Assembly (NCBI RefSeq): GCF_014212135.1
Contig: NZ_JACJVQ010000024.1
Span: 124,001-188,000 of the forward strand
Length of the DNA stretch: 64,000 bases
Reading direction: 5' to 3'
Origin: Cohnella thailandensis
GTDB lineage: Bacteria; Bacillota; Bacilli; Paenibacillales; Paenibacillaceae
A program made the translations under genes and the position numbers. Below the pieces are notes generated by a model, which ran no database searches, was not told the origin of the DNA, and saw only the letters and a list, made by a program, of their open reading frames with translations. Of the stretch, positions 7,005-15,585 are shown in pieces (the first letter of the stretch is position 1; each line of letters begins with the position of its first letter).

Positions 7005-10000
7005 ATGGATGGGCTGCGATTCGATTTGAGCAAGAAGCTGAACTTGTCTTTTCGTCTTTTCCTGGCTATTACTCTAGCATTGGCTTGCTTCGTGCCGTTC
7101 GCTTCTCCTAGGGCGGTATCGGCCGCGGGGGGGTTGGACGAGGGTGCCGGCAGCGAGGAGGATCCTTATCTCATCCGCTCGGCCGAACAGCTGTACGAGG
7201 TCAGCGTATCCCAAAGCGTCTATCTGAACAGCCGCTTTCGGCTGGCAGCGGATATCGACTTCACGGGCTGGGATTGGTCGCTTCGCCCATGGACGCCGAT
7301 CGGCAGCGACGCCGCCCCCTTCACCGGAGATTTCGACGGCGCGGGGCATGTGGTTATCGGCTTGGCGATTAACGAGCCTTCTCTAGCGTATGCCGGCATG
7401 TTCGGCTATAACGACGGAACCATTCGCCGCTTAGGGCTTCAAGACGTCCATGTCTCCGGGAACAGTTATACCGGGGCTTTGACGGGTTATAATACGGGAA
7501 CCATTCATGAGGCATTCTCGGCGGGAAGCGTCGCCGGGCTCAACCTTGTCGGCGGATTGGTCGGTTTGAATACCGGCGGAGGCATCGTTCGATATTCCCA
7601 TTCGAGCGCCGACGTGTCGGGCAACGAAGCGGTAGGCGGCCTGGTCGGCTACAATTCGGATAACAGCAAGATTCTATTCTCCTATGCGACGGGGGATGCG
7701 AGCGGCTCTGCCCGGGTAGGCGGCTTGGTCGGCCTCAGCAACGGGACCGGGGCTCTTATCCAGCATGCCTACGCGACGGGAGATGCCGACGGAACCGTCT
7801 GGGATGTAGGCGGAATCGCCGGCTTTATCGGTCCGGGCAGCACGACCCAGTTCGTATTCGCCACCGGCAGCGTCGCCGGCGTACCGGCCGACAAGATGGG
7901 CGGCCTGGTCGGCTACAGCGCCAGCGGAAGCCTCTATTACGGCTTCTGGTTGACGGACGGAACGACGGTCGGAGCCTTCGGCTCCAACTATGGCTTCGCC
8001 GGCGCACTTAGCGGGCATACCTTGAGCGAACTGCAGCAAGAGCAGACCTTCGCGGGCTGGGGACCTTCCTTTACGGACAATTGGTGGTTGCCGGACGACG
8101 GCAGCTTGCCTCAGCTGGCTTCTTCCATCCAATTAACGAACGTATCCAGCTCCGTTTATCTGTCCAATGCGCGGAGCTTGACGTTAACCGGACAAGCGTC
8201 TTCTGTTGATGAGGATGATCTGAAGGACGGCCTCGGTCTGCATATTCGGGTAACGGACGCCGACACGGCTCCGGTAACGGACCTCTCCCGGCCTACCCTG
8301 ATCCTTGACGGAAGCGGCGAGTGGCAGACGACGATCGACTATTCGGAGCTCCCTCAACCGATAGCCGATGGCGACTACGCCTTATCGGTATGGGGCGTCG
8401 GCCCGGATCGGAATACCGCGCTTAAGCAAACGACGATTCGGATCGACACCGAGGACCCGGTTATCGAATTCGACGCGGACGGTCAAGCGACGCCTGCGAG
8501 AACGGCGGAGAGCACCGTAACCGCAACGGATACGGGCAGCAGCGTCGCTTCTCTGGTATACGCGTGGACGCAGAGCGCGGACGTTCCCGCTAGCGGCTGG
8601 ACTCCCTTTGCCAGCGGCGACGTTGTGAAGCAAACGGCCGGGGACGGCGAGTGGTATCTGCATGTCCGAGCGCAGGATGAGGCCGGGAACATCGCCGATG
8701 CCGTATCGAACGCTTTCGTACTCGACAACACGCCGCCGGTCCTTGTGCTCAATGGCAGCAATCCGATGAGCATTCCGCAAGGCGGGACCTATGCGGAGCC
8801 GGGGGCGACGGCGACGGATGCGATCGACGGCGGTCTCCCTTCCTCGTCCATCGGGATTTCGGGCACGGTGGATCCCGAGCGCATCGGAGAATATGCGATC
8901 CGATACGAGGTTGCGGATCTCGCAGGCAACGAGGCCGCGGCAACCCGCACCGTGCGCGTCTACGACGGCGACGCGCCAGCGATTTATTTGAACGGCGAGA
9001 GCCTCATAACCGTGGAAGCAAACAGCCCGTTCGTCGACCCCGGAGCAACGGCGCTGGACGTGCAGGACGGCGACCTGACTTCCTCGATCGCGGTCACCGG
9101 AACGGTGAACACGGCCGTTCCCGGCACATATTCGCTTGCTTATGACGTTACCGATTCCGCAGGCAACGCGGCCGAGACCGTGACGCGCACGGTAAAAGTG
9201 ACGCCGCAGCCAATCGCGGCAAGTCCAAGCCCGGTCGTTCCCCGTTTGTATATCGACAAGAACGGAATCTTGATCGACCCGGCGGCGATAGACGCGGCGA
9301 AGCCGTCCGTCACGCTGGAAGCGACGCCTAAGGACGACTCGATTTACGTCAGCGTTCCGGCTTCGGTTCTGAGCGAATTCGCTAACCGGAACGCCGATTT
9401 CCTGATCGAGATAAAGTCACCCTACGGAAGCTATCGAATGCCGGTCGATCTGGCCTCGCGAATTCCCGGGCTGACGGATTTGCTAACCGAGAACGGCCTC
9501 GAATCCGGGGACATCCGCTTTAAGCTCACCATGACCGATAAGTCCGGAGACAAGGACATTCAGGAGGCGCTTGCCGCAAGCTTGCCGAATGGCAAAGCCA
9601 TTAGCCCCATCGTGGAGTATCGCATGGAAATCATCGACATCCGAACAGGACGAACCATCGGGACGGCGGATTCGTTCGGCAAGGCTCTTGAAGGTATGAT
9701 TCCGGTAACGGAGCAAATGACGGATATGCCCGATCAATGGGGCGCGTTCCGCTATAACGAAACGAACGGGACGTTCGAATTCGTTCCCGCACGGGCGGTT
9801 AAGAGCGGAGATGCATGGGTTGCGGCATTCCGATCTTATACCGATGGAATATTCGCGGCTGTACGGAATCCGGTAAGCTTCTCCGATCTCCGGAACGGTT
9901 GGAGCGAGCCGTATATCCGGCTTGCGGCGGCGAAGGATCTGGTAGACGGAATCGGCGGAGGACAATACGCGCCGGATAAATCCGTAACGAGAGCGGAGTT

Positions 10001-10433
10001 CGCCGCCATGCTTGTCCGGATGCTCGGACGAGGAGCCTCCGCGGGCGGCGCGGCGCCTTACGATGATGTGAAGCAGGATGCGTGGTATTTCGATGAGGTC
10101 GTCGAGGCGAAGGTGTTGGGACTGCTGGACTTTGCGAAGGGCAATCGCTTCCTGCCCGGGCAACCGTTGACCCGCGAGGAGATGGCCGGCATGTTGGCTT
10201 CCGTAATGGCCCTTGAGGAGCTGCCGATGACGAAGGAATATGTCAGCCTGGACGGCTACGAGGATATCGGCGACGTGAGCGCCGGTTATCTGGAGGACGT
10301 TCGCCTGATGGTTAAGCTGAAGATCATGACAGGAGTAAGCGAGGCGGAGTTCCGCCCGCAAGGGGAGACGACGCGAGCTCAGGCCGCTGCCGTGTTCATT
10401 AGAGCGCTGCGAACGCTCGGCATGATCGACTAA
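7005..10433 (+). CDS. Large secreted S-layer-homology protein with GLUG and Ig-like repeats
   Basis: Cell-surface protein of 1142 residues, non-covalently anchored to secondary cell-wall polymer by C-terminal SLH domains. Order: signal peptide (hydrophobic at about 17-35, AXA site near 38-40); GLUG-type repeats at about 110-310 (repeated GGLVGYN/GGLVGLS segments); Ig-like repeats at about 375-580; two DUF5011/HYR-like modules at about 585-735 (PGATATDAIDG, then PGATALDVQDG, each ending TRTV); a pre-SLH domain ending NPVSFSDL; three SLH domains at about 958-1142. ATG 7005 lies 13 bases after GGAGG, slightly long. Probably adhesive. A TetR regulator is divergent, with its likely operator at the transcription start. 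Confidence 0.9.
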   Translation: MDGLRFDLSKKLNLSFRLFLAITLALACFVPFASPRAVSAAGGLDEGAGSEEDPYLIRSAEQLYEVSVSQSVYLNSRFRLAADIDFTGWDWSLRPWTPIGSDAAPFTGDFDGAGHVVIGLAINEPSLAYAGMFGYNDGTIRRLGLQDVHVSGNSYTGALTGYNTGTIHEAFSAGSVAGLNLVGGLVGLNTGGGIVRYSHSSADVSGNEAVGGLVGYNSDNSKILFSYATGDASGSARVGGLVGLSNGTGALIQHAYATGDADGTVWDVGGIAGFIGPGSTTQFVFATGSVAGVPADKMGGLVGYSASGSLYYGFWLTDGTTVGAFGSNYGFAGALSGHTLSELQQEQTFAGWGPSFTDNWWLPDDGSLPQLASSIQLTNVSSSVYLSNARSLTLTGQASSVDEDDLKDGLGLHIRVTDADTAPVTDLSRPTLILDGSGEWQTTIDYSELPQPIADGDYALSVWGVGPDRNTALKQTTIRIDTEDPVIEFDADGQATPARTAESTVTATDTGSSVASLVYAWTQSADVPASGWTPFASGDVVKQTAGDGEWYLHVRAQDEAGNIADAVSNAFVLDNTPPVLVLNGSNPMSIPQGGTYAEPGATATDAIDGGLPSSSIGISGTVDPERIGEYAIRYEVADLAGNEAAATRTVRVYDGDAPAIYLNGESLITVEANSPFVDPGATALDVQDGDLTSSIAVTGTVNTAVPGTYSLAYDVTDSAGNAAETVTRTVKVTPQPIAASPSPVVPRLYIDKNGILIDPAAIDAAKPSVTLEATPKDDSIYVSVPASVLSEFANRNADFLIEIKSPYGSYRMPVDLASRIPGLTDLLTENGLESGDIRFKLTMTDKSGDKDIQEALAASLPNGKAISPIVEYRMEIIDIRTGRTIGTADSFGKALEGMIPVTEQMTDMPDQWGAFRYNETNGTFEFVPARAVKSGDAWVAAFRSYTDGIFAAVRNPVSFSDLRNGWSEPYIRLAAAKDLVDGIGGGQYAPDKSVTRAEFAAMLVRMLGRGASAGGAAPYDDVKQDAWYFDEVVEAKVLGLLDFAKGNRFLPGQPLTREEMAGMLASVMALEELPMTKEYVSLDGYEDIGDVSAGYLEDVRLMVKLKIMTGVSEAEFRPQGETTRAQAAAVFIRALRTLGMID

Positions 10434-10471
10434 GATCTCTAGGATACACCTAACCGATTTACGATTGCCAG

Positions 10472-10500
10472 CCGCCTCCATTTCCGGAGGCGGTTTGGCG
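10472..10500. terminator. Terminator between the SLH gene and the convergent coiled-coil gene
   Basis: Stem CCGCCTCC (10472-10479) / GGAGGCGG (10486-10493) with T-rich sequence following. Sits between convergent genes and may serve both. Confidence 0.7.
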
Positions 10501-10517
10501 TTTTATCTCATATCCTC

Positions 10518-10955
10518 TCACGCTTTAAACGAGAACCCCTCTATCTTGAATTTCCTTAGGTGCTCTTGCACCTCCCTTCGCGTCCGAACCTTCGACTGGC
10601 CGAACCCTTCTTGGCGCAGCGCCTGGTCGACAAGCTCCCGCAGCTCGGCGAACCTTATCGGCGGCATGCCTCCTTCCGTCAGGACCATCAGCACGCTGCC
10701 GTCTTCCCGGTCCGGCGTGCTTATCATCAATAGGTTCTTATTGTTCGGCTGTTCGGCTGCCTCGCCGATCCCCAGATCCCCCTCGATGCTGTCCAGCGTT
10801 CGCTGCATTCGCTCTTTGCGATCCTCGATTTCTTCATACCGAATCAATCGCTCCAAGTAATCCAGCTTAAGTCCGACCAGCTTATCCCGCAAATTCCCCT
10901 CTCTTCCTTCCAGGTTCTTGGCCCATTGCTCCACTCGATACAATTCCGTCTTCAC
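10518..10955 (-). CDS. Hypothetical coiled-coil protein
   Basis: No family recognised. About 145 residues, cytoplasmic, highly charged; residues 1-70 are helical with heptad-like spacing (coiled coil likely), followed by a beta-type segment (NKNLLMISTPDREDGSVLMVL) and a C-terminal helix. I favour GTG 10955, which has GGAGG 10 bases upstream; an ATG at 10973 lacks a ribosome binding site and itself contains that GGAGG. It stands alone on the minus strand between the SLH gene and the sigma factor gene. Confidence 0.75.
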   Translation of the reverse strand: MKTELYRVEQWAKNLEGREGNLRDKLVGLKLDYLERLIRYEEIEDRKERMQRTLDSIEGDLGIGEAAEQPNNKNLLMISTPDREDGSVLMVLTEGGMPPIRFAELRELVDQALRQEGFGQSKVRTRREVQEHLRKFKIEGFSFKA

Positions 10956-11077
10956 TTTCTTCGTGCCTCCCATGGTGGATAAATTAATCGGTTATCGTCC
11001 TGCCTTCCGAGCCATCCGACTTTCATATGTAAAGTGTTTTTCAGGATGGCGTTCCATATATATCCTGCAAAATAAAG

Positions 11078-11109
11078 AAAGGCGCCCATTAGGGCACCCT
11101 TGGTTTTTT
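11078..11109 (+). terminator. Terminator-like hairpin upstream of the sigma factor gene
   Basis: AAAGGCGCCC - ATTA - GGGCACCCTT followed by TTTTTT on the plus strand. No plus-strand gene ends here. It could end a short transcript starting near 10980-11070, which also holds a CAGGAT / ATCCTG inverted repeat (11042-11067). Apart from this, 10974-11248 contains no gene I can support. Confidence 0.5.
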
Positions 11110-11248
11110 GGCCAGACTGTTCAATTTTTCCACCTCCCCCTATCCAAATTGTCGCATATGTGGAAGGCGGGAGGAAGAAATATTTTCCACGCCTCCGAAT
11201 GAACTTTCCGCCGCCTATGCTACTCTTATAAAGGAGCGAGGTGGAGAG

Positions 11249-11800
11249 ATGAAGATCGCCCGAGGGGTCAAACAAGCGCAGAAGGGGAACAAAGAAGCGC
11301 TGCTTCAGCTGATCCTGGCAGAGAAAGACGCCTATTACCGGCTTGCCCTCTCCTATATGGGGGACGAGCACGAGGCCGTGGACGCTCTGGAGGAGATGAT
11401 CGTCGTCTTGTACGAGAAGATCGGTCAACTGAAGAAGGCGGATTCGTTCTACAGCTGGAGCAAAACCATATTGGCGAATCATTGCAGAGCGGCGCTGAGA
11501 AAACGGAACAAGCTGGTTCTCGTAGACGAATGGGACAGCGACAAGGCTGCGAAGCCCGTACATAGCGGAACGAGCGATCCATACGAACAACAGGAACAAC
11601 GCATGGACATCCGTCGCTCGCTCGAGAGGATCCATCCGGATCAGAAGGAAGCGATCGAGCTGAAGTATTTTCACGACATGGATTACGAATCGATCGCCAA
11701 GATCACGAACGTATCGGTCGGAACCGCGAAGTCGAGGGTGTTTAACGGGTTGCGCAAGCTCAGGGAATGGCACGGGGGTGAAAAGGATGGAGAGAATTGA
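11249..11800 (+). CDS. ECF-type RNA polymerase sigma factor
   Basis: Extracytoplasmic-function sigma-70 factor of 183 residues. Region 2 runs from KEALLQLILAEKDAYYRLALSYM to about residue 75 (ADSFYSWSKTILANHCRAALRKR), and region 4 from about 125 (IHPDQKEAIELKYFHDMDYESIAKITNVSVGTAKSRV). ATG 11249 is supported by GGTGGAGAG just upstream; the longer reading from 11108 adds a non-homologous stretch. The DUF4179 protein overlaps its 3' end, the usual sigma/anti-sigma coupling. It may direct transcription from promoters such as the TGAAAC-N16-CGTC site at 14043-14070 (inference). Confidence 0.93.
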   Translation: MKIARGVKQAQKGNKEALLQLILAEKDAYYRLALSYMGDEHEAVDALEEMIVVLYEKIGQLKKADSFYSWSKTILANHCRAALRKRNKLVLVDEWDSDKAAKPVHSGTSDPYEQQEQRMDIRRSLERIHPDQKEAIELKYFHDMDYESIAKITNVSVGTAKSRVFNGLRKLREWHGGEKDGEN

Positions 11801-13082
11801 GCGGCTGCTCGCGGACGAGAGAGAACGGATGGAGTCCATCAACGCGCCGGAAGGGTTAGAAGATAGACTTCGGCACGCGTTGGAGCGGGCTCCGGTCAAG
11901 AAGAAGCGCAGCAGAGCCCCAAGATGGACGGCCGCCGCGATCGTGCTTGCCCTGCTTGTATCGGCCGTGGGCTACAACTATGACGCCTTCGCCTATTATG
12001 GACAGAGAATTCTCGGCTTCGACGAGGTCATGACGGGCACGCTGAAGGAATTGAACGAGGCCGGATTCGGGCAAACGGTCGATCGGCGCGCGACGCTGCA
12101 GGACGGAACCGAACTCATCGTCAGCGGCGTCATGGCCGATGCGAACCAGTTCATTCTGTACTACACGCTGCGCAATCCGAACGGGATCGGCGAGCAGACG
12201 CGGCAGTTTTTCCGATTGTCGAGCATTACGGGCTTCTGGACGAACTCTCCTGCCATTAGCGGAACGTCCGTGATGAACGAGGAACAGACGGAGATGGTCG
12301 GCTCCTTGAGCTTCGAGCCCGTGAGTCCGTTCGCCAAGAAGCTGACGCTGCATTACGCCGAACAAACGGCCGATAATCGCGTGATCGAGGGCAGCCTGGT
12401 CTTCCCTTATCACCCCGACGAGGCGATCCAGACGCAGATTAAGCAGTCGATTAGGCAAAAGGTTGCGGTGGATCAAGGAACGATCAACTTCCAATCCATT
12501 ACCGCGACTCCTCTCTCGACCGTAATCAAGGGGACGTGGAATGTCGAGGAGCTGGATCGGGTGCGGCTGCCGTTCGACGGAATCGAGCTTATCGCGGACG
12601 GCAAACCGGTATCGATGCAGGGAAGCGGGTTCAGCCATACGGTCAATGGCAGGACGTTCGAACTTCAATATGACGCGCTTCCTAAGGAATTGAATTCTCT
12701 GAAGCTGATCGTTCGACAATTCCCGGGGTATAAAGAGCTGGAGAAGAGAGTGGAGCTGTCGACCGCATCGGCTGAGGAGCCGATAGATTTAGCCGGCAAG
12801 GAGCTTTGGATCAAGAACGTCAAGACGACCGGCGGAGGCGCCGAGATTACGATTGCGACCGAAGACGACGTTCTTCTGGAAGGGGTCGCGCTGCAGACCT
12901 CGCAGGGTACGACCGAGCTGAACACGACCGTCGGCCAGACGGAGAAGAAGCGGGAGGACGGCCGTGTCCTCAAGGAACGCACGCTGCTGTTCGACTCGGC
13001 CGGTCAGCCGGAATACCTGCTCATTCAGGGGATGCATTATCGAAAGGCATACGATTACGAGGTGAACATTCCGGTGGATTAA
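11787..13082 (+). CDS. DUF4179 membrane protein, probable anti-sigma factor
   Basis: 431 residues: a cytoplasmic N-terminal segment (about 1-45, LLADERERMESINAPEGLEDRL), one transmembrane helix at about 50-68 (AAIVLALLVSAVGYNY), and a large extracytoplasmic part with the DUF4179 domain just after the membrane (YGQRILGFDEVMTGTLKELNEAG) and further beta-rich domains. Such proteins encoded downstream of ECF sigma factors usually bind and hold the sigma factor. ATG 11787 overlaps the sigma gene by 14 bases; GTG 11778 is an alternative with a poorly placed ribosome binding site. The external signal is unknown. Confidence 0.88.
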   Translation: MERIERLLADERERMESINAPEGLEDRLRHALERAPVKKKRSRAPRWTAAAIVLALLVSAVGYNYDAFAYYGQRILGFDEVMTGTLKELNEAGFGQTVDRRATLQDGTELIVSGVMADANQFILYYTLRNPNGIGEQTRQFFRLSSITGFWTNSPAISGTSVMNEEQTEMVGSLSFEPVSPFAKKLTLHYAEQTADNRVIEGSLVFPYHPDEAIQTQIKQSIRQKVAVDQGTINFQSITATPLSTVIKGTWNVEELDRVRLPFDGIELIADGKPVSMQGSGFSHTVNGRTFELQYDALPKELNSLKLIVRQFPGYKELEKRVELSTASAEEPIDLAGKELWIKNVKTTGGGAEITIATEDDVLLEGVALQTSQGTTELNTTVGQTEKKREDGRVLKERTLLFDSAGQPEYLLIQGMHYRKAYDYEVNIPVD

Positions 13083-13101
13083 GGCTCGGATACGCGATAG
13101 A

Positions 13102-13131
13102 GAAGAAGCTAGGCGGCTGCCTAGCTTCTTC
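13102..13131. terminator. Bidirectional hairpin between convergent genes
   Basis: Perfect 13-bp stem GAAGAAGCTAGGC / GCCTAGCTTCTTC around a 4-base loop, 19 bases after the DUF4179 gene and before the stop of the convergent amine-oxidase-like gene. T-rich arms but no long T-run. Confidence 0.65.
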
Positions 13132-13157
13132 ATGCTGTTGAGGAAGGAGGTTATCCT

Positions 13158-13991
13158 TTACGCGACCGTGTTGCTGATTTCCTTTACGAAGCCATTTTGC
13201 TCGGCCAAGCCCAGCGCTTGATTGATGGCGTCACGGGCGCTGGCGCTGAATTCGAACCATTGATCCGCCGTAACGTCATGGATCAGAACGGTCGAGTTCT
13301 CGTTGAACAAGGTATAGAGATCGTATTGCCGGAGGCTTTGCTCCTTCGCGTCGATAAAATCGAAATGCCCGATTTTATAATACCCGCCCGAGTCGACCAA
13401 GTGGAAGGACCAGGAGTAATTGGCGGGAGCTTCAACCTTATTTCCCTTGTTTTCTTCCAGCAACCGATAAATAGCCGCGATATTGGCGTTCCCGTTGATC
13501 CGGTCGACGATGCCGCCCATCGTCATATGGATTTCGTGCAACAAGGCTTTCACGGACGTTCCATCGATCTTAAGGGGCGCGGTATCCACCGTTACCGTTC
13601 CGTCCCGGTAATCGACCTTGCTGCCGAACGTCTCCGCGATGAAGCGAAGCGGAACGTAGATTCGATCGTTCTTCACGTACGGCTTCGCGTCCAGCGCGAC
13701 GGCTTGTCCGTCCTTCGTCGCGGTGCCGCTATTCGGCTTAAGCGTGACTTTCATGCCGCCGCTCTTCAAGGTCACTTCCGAATTCGCCCAATTCACGGTC
13801 GCGCCCAGATTCTCGCTGACGACTCTGAGCGGAACCATCGTGCGGTTGTTTTTGGTTTCGGGCTTCGCGTCGGAAAGGACCGTGACGCCGTCGATCTTCA
13901 TGGCGGGACCTGCCGCGCCTGCCGCATAAGCAGGCAGAGATGTCAGGACTAAGGATGAGGCAAGAAATAGGCTTGCATAGAGCTTCTTCAT
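13158..13991 (-). CDS. Secreted copper amine oxidase N-terminal domain-like protein
   Basis: 277-residue exported protein. Signal peptide MKKLYASLFLASSLVLTSLPAYAAG, then two copper-amine-oxidase N-terminal-like repeats (about 30-150; NRTMVPLRVVSENLGATVNW and DRIYVPLRFIAETFGSKVDY), common non-catalytic wall-associated modules in Paenibacillus. The C-terminal 130 residues, starting KIDGTSVKALLHEIHMTMGG, are unrecognised. Start ATG 13991 has GAAGGAG 10 bases upstream; the longer reading to 14051 would run into the promoter. The promoter is ECF-type (14043-14070), so the gene is probably part of an envelope-stress regulon, perhaps that of the sigma factor about 2 kb away. Confidence 0.88.
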   Translation of the reverse strand: MKKLYASLFLASSLVLTSLPAYAAGAAGPAMKIDGVTVLSDAKPETKNNRTMVPLRVVSENLGATVNWANSEVTLKSGGMKVTLKPNSGTATKDGQAVALDAKPYVKNDRIYVPLRFIAETFGSKVDYRDGTVTVDTAPLKIDGTSVKALLHEIHMTMGGIVDRINGNANIAAIYRLLEENKGNKVEAPANYSWSFHLVDSGGYYKIGHFDFIDAKEQSLRQYDLYTLFNENSTVLIHDVTADQWFEFSASARDAINQALGLAEQNGFVKEISNTVA

Positions 13992-14042
13992 TTTTACGCG
14001 CTCCTTCAGAGGCTTGTTGGGTTTGCGAGCAATCTCCATTAA

Positions 14043-14070
14043 TAGACGCATCTAACTTATTTTTGTTTCA
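14043..14070 (-). promoter_or_regulatory. ECF sigma factor promoter
   Basis: On the minus strand: TGAAAC (14070-14065), exactly 16 bases, CGTCTA (14048-14043). This is the classical -35/-10 pair of Bacillus-type ECF sigma factors (SigW/SigX/SigM class). It lies about 55 bases before the amine-oxidase-like gene. Confidence 0.75.
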
Positions 14071-14095
14071 AGAGACCCGTCGATGTCTATTCCTC

Positions 14096-14124
14096 TTGAC
14101 ACCCTTACCCTCCCGCACTACAAT
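14096..14124 (+). promoter_or_regulatory. Sigma-A promoter of the serC T-box transcript
   Basis: TTGACA (14096-14101), 17-base spacer, TACAAT (14119-14124). Predicted start near 14131, which fits the 5' end of the T-box leader. Confidence 0.8.
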
Positions 14125-14130
14125 AATCAA

Positions 14131-14345
14131 CAATTAAACATCCGGATCATGCCGATGAAGAGATTCCAACTCGGAGGCGTTCTCGTCAAGAGCAGTCCAG
14201 GCGGACTGATTCCTAAGCTTACCGGCCCCGCCCGTTACCGCGGAACCAAGAGGATTGGACGCGCCCGCGCGCGACCGATCAAGTTGGGTGGCACCGCGAG
14301 CCGACGCTCCTCGTCCCAATTAGGGACGAAGGGCGTCTTTTTATT
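14131..14345 (+). promoter_or_regulatory. T-box riboswitch (tRNA-sensing leader) of serC
   Basis: The T-box core GGGTGGCACCGCG lies at 14286-14298, followed by a near-perfect terminator and the serC ribosome binding site. Uncharged tRNA should pair with the T-box and stabilise the antiterminator, turning on serC in amino-acid shortage. From gene context the tRNA should be tRNA-Ser. I could not assign the specifier codon with certainty; TCC at 14211-14213 and AGC at 14191-14193 are candidates. Confidence 0.92.
14302..14345 (+). terminator. T-box-controlled terminator
   Basis: GACGCTCCTCGTCCC (14302-14316) pairs with GGGACGAAGGGCGTC (14323-14337), followed by a T-run. The 5' arm immediately follows the T-box sequence, as in other T-box leaders. 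Confidence 0.85.
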
Positions 14346-14375
14346 TTCCTACAAACCGAAGGAGAGGTAGAGAAC

Positions 14376-15461
14376 ATGAATCGAGTGTACAATTTTTACC
14401 CGGGGCCGGCGGCATTGCCGTTGGAGGTGCTGGAGCTGGGGCAGCAGGCGTTCGTCGAATACGGCGGTCAAGGAATGTCGCTCCTGGAGATGTCGCATCG
14501 AAGCGAGCCGGTGGAAAAGCTGGTCGAGGAGACGGAACAGCTGCTGCTGGAGATCATCGGATTGCGGTCGGGGTACGAGGTTCTGTTCATGGGAGGAGGG
14601 GCGAGCGCTCAGTTTGCTCTGGTTCCGATGAATTTTCTCGCCCCGGGTCAAGTCGGCCGTTACGTGCTGTCGGGAAGCTTCTCGGAGAAGGCCTACCAAG
14701 AGGCGCGGACGGTCGGCCAAGCGGAGATTCTGGCAAGCGGCAAGGCCGAGAATTGGGCTAAGCTGCCGGATCTCTCCCAGCTGGCCATCGGACATGACAC
14801 CGCCTACGTTCACATGACCACGAACAACACGATCGAAGGCTCGCAGTGGACGGACATTCCCGATACCGGCGACATTCCGCTGATCGGCGACATGACGAGC
14901 GACATCCTGAGCCGCAGCCTTGATTGGACCAAGTTCGCGATGTTCTATGCGGGCGCGCAGAAGAACCTCGGTCCCGCCGGAGTGACGGCCGTCGTCGTTC
15001 GAAGCGATCTTCTGAAGGCCGGCAACGGGAAGATCCCGACGATTTTCCAATATGCCTCCTATGCGAAGAACAAGTCGCTGTACAACACGCCGCCCGTCCA
15101 TTCGATTTTTATGATGAAGCTCATGCTGGAGTGGGTCGCGCGCCAAGGCGGCATCGCGGAGCTGGAGAAGCGGAACGAGGAGAAGGCTGCCCTTCTCTAT
15201 GAGGCCATCGATACGAGCGGAGGCTTCTACCGGGGAATCGTGGAGGAGCCGTTCCGTTCGCGGATGAACGTGACTTGGCGGATGAAGGACGAGGAGCTGG
15301 AGAAGAAGTTCGCGCTCGAGTCGACGCAGTACGGATTGATCGGCTTGGCCGGCCACCGCAGCGTCGGGGGGCTTCGCGCTTCCATCTATAACGCGGTGCC
15401 GGTCGAGGCTTGCCGGGCGCTTGCCAACTACATGCGCGATTTCGCCAAACGGCACGGATAA
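14376..15461 (+). CDS. serC: Phosphoserine aminotransferase
   Basis: PLP enzyme of serine biosynthesis (3-phosphohydroxypyruvate plus glutamate to phosphoserine plus 2-oxoglutarate); it also acts in vitamin B6 synthesis in some bacteria. 361 residues, the normal length. It starts with the family hallmark YNFYPGPAALP, has EMSHRS near residue 40, and the PLP lysine is Lys196 in AGAQKNLGPAG. ATG 14376 follows AAGGAGAGG. It is monocistronic: a T-box leader upstream and a strong terminator 23 bases after the stop. Confidence 0.97.
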   Translation: MNRVYNFYPGPAALPLEVLELGQQAFVEYGGQGMSLLEMSHRSEPVEKLVEETEQLLLEIIGLRSGYEVLFMGGGASAQFALVPMNFLAPGQVGRYVLSGSFSEKAYQEARTVGQAEILASGKAENWAKLPDLSQLAIGHDTAYVHMTTNNTIEGSQWTDIPDTGDIPLIGDMTSDILSRSLDWTKFAMFYAGAQKNLGPAGVTAVVVRSDLLKAGNGKIPTIFQYASYAKNKSLYNTPPVHSIFMMKLMLEWVARQGGIAELEKRNEEKAALLYEAIDTSGGFYRGIVEEPFRSRMNVTWRMKDEELEKKFALESTQYGLIGLAGHRSVGGLRASIYNAVPVEACRALANYMRDFAKRHG

Positions 15462-15484
15462 GGGGCAAGGAACGGCGAACGCTA

Positions 15485-15515
15485 AATCCACGACCTTCCG
15501 GGTCGTGGATTTTTT
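15485..15515 (+). terminator. serC terminator
   Basis: 11-bp stem AATCCACGACC / GGTCGTGGATT with 5-base loop and T-run. Confidence 0.9.
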
Positions 15516-15585
15516 GGGATTCGGAAGCGATATGGACGCGAGGGAGACCTTGACTTAATCTATTAGAGGAAGGAGGAAAGCCGAC

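Noticed and set aside
11195..11235. ECF-type autoregulatory promoter before the sigma gene
   Set aside because: TGAACT is a partial -35 match but no CGTC at 16 bases; too weak to annotate.
14083..14370. 95-codon frame over the T-box leader
   Set aside because: The sequence is explained by the T-box, and the frame contains the terminator.
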